Part shown: piece by piece, positions 58,955 to 64,000 of the stretch
Layout of the letters: every line of letters starts with the position of its first letter
How positions within the stretch are numbered: the stretch's first letter is position 1
Origin: Deltaproteobacteria bacterium HGW-Deltaproteobacteria-4
GTDB lineage: Bacteria; Desulfobacterota; Desulfuromonadia; Desulfuromonadales; UBA2197
Assembly (NCBI GenBank): GCA_002841765.1
Contig: PHAV01000001.1
Coordinates: forward strand, 232,607-296,606
Direction of reading: 5' to 3'
Length of the DNA: 64,000 nt
Notes under the pieces: model-generated
What the model saw: only the letters and a program-made list of their open reading frames with translations
What the model was told of the DNA's origin: nothing
Database searches by the model: none
Translations under genes and position numbers: made by a program

Positions 58955-60486
58955 TGTGGCGTTCCCTGGCCGCCCTGCCGTGGCGGATACTCTTCACTTC
59001 GACCTTGGCCGGCCTCCTGCTGGCATTGGCATATCCGCGCCCGGACTTTGCCGCCATCGCCTGGGTCGCTTTAGTCCCCCTCTGTCTGTGTCTGCATGCC
59101 CGCCCATTCTGGTCCGGTTTCGCCGCCGGCCTCGGTTTTTTCGGCCTGGTCCTGTACTGGCTGAACATTGTCATGGTCACCTTTGGCCATCTTCATCCCC
59201 TCCTTTCGCTTGTTTGCTATCTCATGCTCGTCGCTTATCTTGCCCTCTTCTTTGCCGGCGTGACCTGGGGGACGGCTTACCTGCAGCGCCGCCTCAATCT
59301 CTCCAGTGCTTTGACCTTTCCTGTCCTTTGGGTGGCGCTGGAATATCTCCGTGCGCATGCTCTGACCGGTTTTCCCTGGGCGCTCCTCGGTTATTCACAA
59401 CAGAGCTGGCTGCAGGCGATCCAGTCGGCGGATCTCTTCGGCGTTTACGGCCTCAGTTACCTGCTCGCCTTGGTTAATGTCACTGTCGCCCTGATGATCG
59501 TCGCCCTGCGCCAGCACCGGCAGATGCCGCGTCTTGCGGTTGCCGCGTCGATCCTCCTCTTTAGCGCCAATCTCCTGTACGGCTACCTGAGTTTGCAGGA
59601 GAATTCGGCCGAACGCGAGCAGACCCTGACGACGACGCTGGTGCAGGGGAATATCGATCAGTCGATCAAGTGGGATCCGGCCTTTGTCCAGTCGACCGTC
59701 GAACGCTACCGTGATCTCTCCCTGTCCGCTGCCAGTGAATATAAATCCGAACTGATCGTCTGGCCGGAAAGCGCCACCCCCTTTTATTATCAGGATAAGA
59801 ACCCCCTCGGTGAGGAAGTGCGGCAGGTGGCGATCAACAGCCAGGCAGCGCTCCTCTTCGGCAGCCCGGCCTACGAAAAACGCGCCGACGGACGTTGGCA
59901 CTTTCTCAACAGTGCCTTCCTCCTCGGCAGCAAGGGTGAGACCCTCGGTCGCGGCGACAAGGTTCATCTCGTTCCTTTTGGCGAGTATGTGCCGCTCAAG
60001 AAGATCCTCCCCTTTGTTAACAAGCTCGTCGAAGGGATCGGCGACTTCTCGGCCGGTATCATTCAGCCGCTGCGTCTCGGCGAACATCGCATCGGTATCC
60101 TTGTCTGCTACGAAGGGATCTTCCCGGAGTTGGCCCGCGCTTATGTGAATCAGGGGAGTGATCTCCTTGTCAACGTCACCAACGATGCCTGGTACGGTCA
60201 ATCCTCCGCCCCCTTTCAACACCTCTCCATGGCGCGTTTCCGGGCCATTGAAAACCGTATCTGGCTGGTGCGGGCGGCCAATACCGGGATCAGCGCCTTT
60301 ATCGATCCCACCGGCCAGATCATCGGCGCGACGCCGATCTTCGTCACCCTCTCCACCACCGCCAAGGTCGGTCTCGGCAGTCGGCCGACCCTGTATCGCA
60401 GCATCGGCGATACCCTGTCGCTTGCCTTTCTGTTGCTTTGCGCCTACTGGTTCTGGTGTGCCTGGCGCCGTCCGCGCTTGAGCTGA
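58954..60486 (+). CDS. lnt: Apolipoprotein N-acyltransferase Lnt
   Basis: Lnt adds the third acyl chain to the N-terminal Cys of lipoproteins at the periplasmic face of the inner membrane. The 510-residue protein has about six N-terminal helices and a nitrilase-like domain. Its catalytic triad is Glu in WPESATPF (near 271), Lys in DKVHLVPFGEYVP (near 335) and Cys in VCYEGIFPE (near 384). ATG overlaps the corC stop (TAATG). The Big_2 lipoprotein in this window would be a substrate. Confidence 0.95.
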   Translation: MWRSLAALPWRILFTSTLAGLLLALAYPRPDFAAIAWVALVPLCLCLHARPFWSGFAAGLGFFGLVLYWLNIVMVTFGHLHPLLSLVCYLMLVAYLALFFAGVTWGTAYLQRRLNLSSALTFPVLWVALEYLRAHALTGFPWALLGYSQQSWLQAIQSADLFGVYGLSYLLALVNVTVALMIVALRQHRQMPRLAVAASILLFSANLLYGYLSLQENSAEREQTLTTTLVQGNIDQSIKWDPAFVQSTVERYRDLSLSAASEYKSELIVWPESATPFYYQDKNPLGEEVRQVAINSQAALLFGSPAYEKRADGRWHFLNSAFLLGSKGETLGRGDKVHLVPFGEYVPLKKILPFVNKLVEGIGDFSAGIIQPLRLGEHRIGILVCYEGIFPELARAYVNQGSDLLVNVTNDAWYGQSSAPFQHLSMARFRAIENRIWLVRAANTGISAFIDPTGQIIGATPIFVTLSTTAKVGLGSRPTLYRSIGDTLSLAFLLLCAYWFWCAWRRPRLS

Positions 60487-60505
60487 TGATGAGCAAGGAG
60501 ATTTT

Positions 60506-60772
60506 ATGGCGGATTTGACCGCAATTTACCAAGCATCCCTGGCCAAATGGGGCGTTGAAGGACAATACGATCAGGCGATCGAAGAGTGCGCCGAACTGAT
60601 CACGGCGCTGATGCACCTGCGCCGGCAGCGCAATAACGAGGAGGAAGTCATCGCCGAACTCGCCGATGTCACCTTGATGATTGGACAGCTCACCTACATG
60701 TTCGGCCCTGAGCGGGTTGCCCGGGCCAAGGCTGAGAAGATCGCCAAGCTCCATGCCCTCCTTGACGCCTGA
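60506..60772 (+). CDS. MazG-like nucleotide pyrophosphohydrolase
   Basis: The 88-residue all-alpha protein has the MazG/HisE-type metal motif: AIEECAELITAL (EExxE) followed after about 20 residues by EVIAELADVTLMI (ExxxD). Such proteins hydrolyse non-canonical NTPs or related pyrophosphates. The exact substrate is unknown. AAGGAG precedes the ATG. It is 19 bp after lnt and may be the last gene of that operon. Confidence 0.8.
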   Translation: MADLTAIYQASLAKWGVEGQYDQAIEECAELITALMHLRRQRNNEEEVIAELADVTLMIGQLTYMFGPERVARAKAEKIAKLHALLDA

Positions 60773-60780
60773 AAAGCGTC

Positions 60781-60847
60781 GGTAGGGGGCGGGTCTTGTG
60801 CCCGCCCGGCTGGCAAAGACGGGCGACCACAAGGGTGCGTCCCTACC
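60781..60847. repeat. Imperfect palindromic intergenic repeat (REP-like)
   Basis: A 67-bp element has arms GGTAGGG...CCCTACC. Inner complementary blocks are GGGCGGG/CCCGCCC and GGTCTTGTGCCCG against GGGCGACCACAAGGG. It is GC-rich and could form a branched hairpin. Similar elements are scattered in many Desulfuromonadales-like genomes (general impression). No other copy is in the window. Confidence 0.55.
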
Positions 60848-60914
60848 ATATTCAACCAAGTCGTGTTGATTACGATTTGAAAATAAGACAGTGTTTGTAA
60901 TCGCCGTACTTTTC

Positions 60915-60943
60915 TTGACTTGAAGTACATCCGTTGTTATATT
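60915..60943 (+). promoter_or_regulatory. Promoter of cobO
   Basis: TTGACT (60915-60920), 17-bp spacer, TATATT (60938-60943). Transcription would begin near 60950, which rules out an upstream in-frame start at 60920 and supports ATG 60974. Confidence 0.65.
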
Positions 60944-60973
60944 CCGCCGGTCATTTTCAGTGAGGATAAATTG

Positions 60974-61513
60974 ATGCGTACTGCAAAGTTGGCTAAAGGA
61001 TTGGTGCAGATCTATACCGGCAACGGCAAGGGCAAGACGACCGCCTCTCTGGGACTCGCCTTTCGTGCTGTCGGCAGCGGTTTGCGTGTCCATATCATGC
61101 AGTTCATGAAGGGACAGACGGTCTACGGCGAGCTTGAATCCGCCAAAGCCCTGGCCCCGCTGTTGAGCATCGAACAGGTCGGTCGCAAGGATTTTGTTAT
61201 TCCCGGTAAAATTGACCCGATTGATGTCGAAATGGCGCAGTCGGCCTTTGCCCGCGGCAAAGCGCTGGTCCTCAGTGGCGATTACGATCTTGTTATCCTT
61301 GACGAACTCAACTGCGCCGTCGATCTCGGACTCATCCCCGTGGCGGACGTCAAGGAGTTGATTGCCCTCAAACCGCTCACGACCGAACTGGTCCTCACCG
61401 GCCGCGGCGCCCACCCCGAGATTATTGAACTCGCCGATCTTGTTACCGAGATGCGTGAAATCAAGCATTACTACAAGGACGGGCAACCCGCCCGGGTCGG
61501 TATTGAATCATAA
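60974..61513 (+). CDS. cobO: Cob(I)yrinic acid a,c-diamide adenosyltransferase CobO/BtuR
   Basis: CobO adenosylates cob(I)alamin or corrinoids to make the coenzyme used by methylmalonyl-CoA mutase. The 179-residue protein is of CobA/BtuR type: P-loop GNGKGKTTASLG at residues 16-27, IMQFMKG, LVILDELNCAVDLGL and LVLTGRGAHPE. GAGG lies 8 bp before ATG 60974. It is directly upstream of a B12-binding subunit and its chaperone, so cofactor supply and use are linked. Confidence 0.94.
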   Translation: MRTAKLAKGLVQIYTGNGKGKTTASLGLAFRAVGSGLRVHIMQFMKGQTVYGELESAKALAPLLSIEQVGRKDFVIPGKIDPIDVEMAQSAFARGKALVLSGDYDLVILDELNCAVDLGLIPVADVKELIALKPLTTELVLTGRGAHPEIIELADLVTEMREIKHYYKDGQPARVGIES

Positions 61514-61547
61514 GTCGTCAATTTCATAAAAAAGAGGAGAGAAGATT

Positions 61548-61952
61548 ATGGCAGAGAGAAAATTGCGGCTGCTGGTCGCCAAGCCCGGCCTCGACGGACA
61601 TGACCGTGGTGCCAAGATTGTTGCCCGGTCCTTTCGCGACGCCGGTTTCGAAGTTATCTACACCGGCCTGCGCCAGACCCCCGAGCAGATCGTCAGTGCC
61701 GCCATCCAGGAAGATGTCGACGCGGTCAGCATGTCGATCCTTTCCGGGGCGCACAACACCCTCTTCCCCCGCGTCATCGAACTCCTCAAGGAGAAGGGCG
61801 CTCCCGAGATTCCGGTCTTCGGCGGTGGCATCATCCCGGAAGAGGATATCCCCGGCCTCCTCGAAGCCGGCGTCAAGCAGATCTTCACCCCCGGCACCAG
61901 CACCCAGGCGATCAACGAGTGGGTCGTCGCCAACATCCACCCGCGCGCCTGA
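61548..61952 (+). CDS. mcmA2: Methylmalonyl-CoA mutase small (B12-binding) subunit
   Basis: The 134-residue protein is a single cobalamin-binding domain with the DxHxxG motif in [11 protein letters not shown] (axial His18), then [12 protein letters not shown] and [11 protein letters not shown]. It matches the C-terminal domain of methylmalonyl-CoA mutase when encoded as a separate subunit. The large catalytic subunit must be elsewhere, since it is not in this window. AGGAGAG precedes the ATG. meaB follows after 8 bp. Confidence 0.92.
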   Translation: MAERKLRLLVAKPGLDGHDRGAKIVARSFRDAGFEVIYTGLRQTPEQIVSAAIQEDVDAVSMSILSGAHNTLFPRVIELLKEKGAPEIPVFGGGIIPEEDIPGLLEAGVKQIFTPGTSTQAINEWVVANIHPRA

Positions 61953-61960
61953 TAAAATCC

Positions 61961-62926
61961 ATGGCATTGGCAGAACGCATCCTGCAAGGGGAGATCCGGG
62001 CCACCGCCATTCTCCTCCGCGATATCGACGACGGCATGGCCAGTGCCGTGACCGAACTCAAGCAGCTTTATCCCCATACCGGTCGCGCCTTTATCCTCGG
62101 CATCACCGGCCCCCCCGGCGCCGGCAAATCGACCCTCACCGACAAGGTCATTGCCGCTTACCGTGCGCGCGGCCTCAAGGTGGCGGTCGTCGCCATCGAT
62201 CCGACCAGCCCCTTTACCGGCGGCGCCATCCTCGGTGACCGCATCCGCATGAATCGCCACGCCACGGACGACGGAGTCTTTATACGCTCCCTCGGCACCC
62301 GCGGCCATCTCGGCGGACTGTCTCGTTCGACCAACGATATTGTCAGCGTCTTCGATGCGGCCGGCTGGGACATTGTCATTGTCGAGACCGTCGGCGTCGG
62401 TCAGGATGAAGTCGATATCGTCCGCGTCGCCCACACCTCGGTCGTCGTCATGGTACCGGGATTGGGCGATGATATCCAGGCGATCAAGGCCGGCATCCTC
62501 GAGATCGGCGATCTCTTCGTTGTCAACAAGGCTGACCGCCCCGATGCCGACCGGGCGGTGCGCGATCTGGAGATGATGCTGGAGATGAACCATCCTCCAG
62601 AGGGCGATTGGTGGCCGCCGGTGCTGCGCTGTGTCGCGCAAAAAGGGGAAGGGGTGGCAGAGCTGATCGAAAAGATCGACGAGCATCGCACCTTTTTGCA
62701 AAGTACCGAGCAGATCGAACGCTTCGAACGCAACAAAAGTACGCTGCGGTTTGAGACGCTGCTGCGCGATCAGCTCTACAGCCGGGTGCGCACCCACATC
62801 AGTGACAGCGGCGTCCTGGCGGAGATGATTGCCGCCATCAGCCGCCGCGAACTCGACCCTTACAGCGCCGTCGAGACCATCCTCACCGCCCATCTGCTGC
62901 GGGTCGATCTGCCAGAAAGTGATTGA
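61961..62926 (+). CDS. meaB: MeaB/ArgK G-protein chaperone of methylmalonyl-CoA mutase
   Basis: MeaB protects the mutase and gates adenosylcobalamin loading using GTP. The 321-residue protein has the P-loop GPPGAGKSTLTDK (residues 50-62), VVAIDPTSPFTGGAILGDRIRM, VETVGVGQDEVDI and NKADRPDA as the G4 motif. ATG 61961 gives the normal N-terminus. No clear ribosome binding site is visible, so translational coupling to mcmA2 is likely. With cobO and mcmA2 it forms a mutase-support cassette. Confidence 0.94.
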   Translation: MALAERILQGEIRATAILLRDIDDGMASAVTELKQLYPHTGRAFILGITGPPGAGKSTLTDKVIAAYRARGLKVAVVAIDPTSPFTGGAILGDRIRMNRHATDDGVFIRSLGTRGHLGGLSRSTNDIVSVFDAAGWDIVIVETVGVGQDEVDIVRVAHTSVVVMVPGLGDDIQAIKAGILEIGDLFVVNKADRPDADRAVRDLEMMLEMNHPPEGDWWPPVLRCVAQKGEGVAELIEKIDEHRTFLQSTEQIERFERNKSTLRFETLLRDQLYSRVRTHISDSGVLAEMIAAISRRELDPYSAVETILTAHLLRVDLPESD

Positions 62927-62952
62927 CAGTCCCACTCTCGACTTGTTATAAA
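62924..62952 (+). promoter_or_regulatory. Promoter of tRNA-Val(CAC)
   Basis: TTGACA (62924-62929) overlaps the meaB stop. TATAAA (62947-62952) follows after 17 bp, 16 bp before the tRNA. Confidence 0.75.
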
Positions 62953-62967
62953 CCATGCCGACATCAA

Positions 62968-63042
62968 GGGCGCATAGCTCAGCGGGAGAGCACTGCCTTC
63001 ACACGGCAGTGGTCGCAGGTTCGATCCCTGCTGCGCCCACCA
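62968..63042 (+). tRNA. tRNA-Val (anticodon CAC)
   Basis: The 75-nt tRNA has acceptor GGGCGCA/TGCGCCC, anticodon stem CTGCC/GGCAG with loop TTCACAC (anticodon CAC, reading GTG) and T-arm GCAGG-TTCGATC-CCTGC. CCA is encoded. Confidence 0.96.
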
Positions 63043-63045
63043 AAT

Positions 63046-63091
63046 AAACAAACAAACGGGTCAGCTTAATTGCTGACCCGTTTGTTTGTTT
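63046..63091 (+). terminator. Long perfect-stem terminator after tRNA-Val
   Basis: Twenty bases (three AAAC units then GGGTCAGC) pair perfectly with GCTGACCCG and TTTG units through a 6-nt loop. The stem itself ends in T-rich sequence. No gene is seen between here and marR. Confidence 0.85.
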
Positions 63092-63269
63092 GAAGGCGTA
63101 GTAAAAAACTTGAGATCTGAGCCTGTGCTGATGGCGGCTGATCAGAGCGTTTCTGGCCAGAGGCGGGCGCCGTGGAGTACTCGGAATCTGGATCGTTTCT
63201 TTCTTGTTACGATTCAACGGTTATGGGGTGGGATAAAAGGTGATTTTTTGATCTTGTCTTGAAACAGGG

Positions 63270-63313
63270 TTGACAGCCCGATCAAAATGATATAGTTTAA
63301 TATTAAACTATAT
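63270..63313 (+). promoter_or_regulatory. marR promoter with a perfect 24-bp palindromic operator
   Basis: TTGACA lies at 63270-63275. A perfect 24-bp palindrome spans 63290-63313 (half-site ATATAGTTTAAT) and contains the likely -10 (TATAGT at 63291-63296, 15-bp spacer, or TAGTTT with 17 bp). It ends 26 bp before marR. MarR-family repressors commonly bind such palindromes in their own promoters, so autorepression is likely. Confidence 0.7.
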
Positions 63314-63339
63314 GACGTTAAACAAAATGGGGTAACGAG

Positions 63340-63780
63340 ATGAAAAAGCCAGGCAGCCCAACCTACAGAGCACTGAATACCTACACCAAGCTGATGCGGG
63401 CGGCCGAATCCGTCACCAGTCGGGTCCATCGCGTTCTGGCTGCACCCAAACTCACTATCAGTCAGTTTGGCGTTCTGGAAGCTTTATATCACAAAGGCCC
63501 CCTCTGTCAGAAGGATATTGCCGCCAAGATTCTCAAGAGTACAGGTAACATCACTATGGTTGTCGATAATCTCGAAAAATGCGGTTTGGTCCGGCGTGAA
63601 CGCGACAATGAGGACCGCCGTTTTTTAACCATCCACCTGACGGAATCGGGGACAAAATTGATCGCCGGAGTCTTTACTGAAGTTGAAGCAGCTATCGTTA
63701 AGGAAATGGCGGCACTAACCGAGAGTGAACAGGATTTAATCGGAAACTTGTGTAAAATATTGGGAAAGAAGGAGGTGTAA
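63340..63780 (+). CDS. MarR-family transcriptional regulator
   Basis: The 146-residue protein has a winged helix-turn-helix core (LTISQFGVLEALYHKGPLCQKDIAAKILKSTGNITMVVDNLEKCGLVRRERDNEDRRF in pattern) between residues about 40 and 100, flanked by dimerisation helices. NEDRRFLTIHLTESG is the classic MarR wing. It resembles the regulators that precede efflux or envelope-stress genes. A 24-bp palindrome sits in its promoter, with a related half-site after the gene. The ligand is unknown. Confidence 0.92.
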   Translation: MKKPGSPTYRALNTYTKLMRAAESVTSRVHRVLAAPKLTISQFGVLEALYHKGPLCQKDIAAKILKSTGNITMVVDNLEKCGLVRRERDNEDRRFLTIHLTESGTKLIAGVFTEVEAAIVKEMAALTESEQDLIGNLCKILGKKEV

Positions 63781-63804
63781 TGTAGGGGCGGTTTTTTTAG
63801 GATG

Positions 63805-63825
63805 ATAGTTTAACATCAAATAAAT
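63805..63825 (+). promoter_or_regulatory. Second possible MarR half-operator downstream of marR
   Basis: ATAGTTTAA at 63805-63813 repeats nine bases of the marR operator half-site. The other arm (ATCAAATAAAT) is degenerate. It lies about 40 bp before the next start codon, where it could control the disrupted gene. Confidence 0.35.
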
Positions 63826-63852
63826 ATTTTTTTAACCTCAAGGAGAATAACC

Positions 63853-63915
63853 ATGAAAAGACGGATCATTGCCATCACCACCACCATCGTCGCGCTTGTC
63901 CTTCCGGGCCTGTAA
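63853..63915 (+). pseudogene. Signal-peptide remnant of an exported protein gene, disrupted
   Basis: After a strong ribosome binding site (AAGGAGA), ATG 63853 opens 20 codons encoding MKRRIIAITTTIVALVLPGL and then stops. This is the N-terminus of a secreted or membrane-anchored protein, positively charged then hydrophobic. The stop coincides with the start of sequence resembling an insertion-sequence end. A periplasmic adaptor of an efflux system regulated by the MarR gene is the usual neighbour, but its identity is speculation. A genuine 20-residue peptide cannot be excluded. Confidence 0.4.
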
Positions 63916-64000
63916 AGGATTTTGTGTAAATGGGTTTGTCGGTTAATAAGTCGGCATCCTGTCGCCGAAGATGATCGTAAACTGATTGAGTGCCGATTTC
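63911..64000 (+). mobile_element. Possible left end of an IS256-family insertion sequence (cut by window edge)
   Basis: TGTAAAGGATTTTGTGTAAA at 63911-63930 resembles the terminal inverted repeat of IS256 (Mutator-type) elements, whose ends often read TTTACACAAAA...TTTACA on the other strand. The remaining 70 bp encode nothing, as expected for the region before a transposase start. The transposase itself would lie beyond base 64000, so this is tentative. Confidence 0.4.

Overview
This window reads as a contiguous piece of a Gram-negative chromosome, most likely from an anaerobic delta-type bacterium of the Desulfuromonadales/Geobacterales group (Desulfuromonadota). That placement is inferred. 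It rests on full lipid A and heptose biosynthesis, the ilv-psd-pssA-leuA gene order, a T-box leader in front of leuA, a group 3b [NiFe] hydrogenase operon, and a cobO/methylmalonyl-CoA mutase subunit/meaB cluster. Coding density is high, with many 1-8 bp stop/start overlaps. Most long open frames antisense to genes are shadows produced by codon bias.

Region 1 (1-9.8 kb) is an outer-membrane precursor operon: lpxB (5' end outside the window), msbA, a DUF374 acyltransferase, waaA, lpxK, a Trm112-like zinc protein, gmhA, hldE and gmhB. ahcY and a tRNA-Leu(CAA) follow. After a 600-bp AT-rich gap, lptF-lptG lie on the minus strand, adding LPS export. Region 2 (12.8-21.7 kb) is the classic rpsB-tsf-pyrH-frr-(ferredoxin)-uppS-cdsA-dxr-rseP-tsaB housekeeping run, closed by a DUF465 gene. 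In it, cdsA appears to start at ATT.

Region 3 (21.8-30.4 kb) makes branched-chain amino acids and phosphatidylethanolamine: ilvD, ilvB, ilvN, ilvC, psd, pssA, then a T-box riboswitch and leuA. leuC and leuD come only after about 6.4 kb of other genes: a Big_2 repeat lipoprotein, an outer-membrane beta-barrel and the hydBGDA hydrogenase. leuB is not in the window. Region 4 (38.7-44.5 kb) holds rsgA, a palindromic repeat, a spermidine-synthase-like methyltransferase, gltX and a TSUP transporter (minus strand), a tRNA-Leu(CAG)/tRNA-Cys pair, and metY with an inverted repeat lying across its promoter.

Region 5 (44.6-50 kb) is the most unusual part. It is a tightly coupled operon of a TPR protein, a 33-residue single-helix membrane protein, a 494-residue exported protein built from about twenty short aromatic W/F-P-F/L repeats, and an MlaE/MlaF/MlaD-type lipid transporter whose MlaD carries five repeats of about 34 residues. 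I consider it the best candidate here for an undescribed envelope lipid-trafficking system. Region 6 (50-61 kb) has an aminotransferase, tRNA-Gly(CCC), a glutamine amidotransferase, an M24 peptidase and the phoH-pgpH-ybeY-(dgkA::PAP2)-corC-lnt operon. Region 7 (60.5-64 kb) contains a MazG-like protein, cobO, mcmA2, meaB, tRNA-Val(CAC) and a marR gene with a perfect 24-bp palindromic operator. The gene after marR stops after a signal peptide, next to sequence that looks like an IS256-family end.
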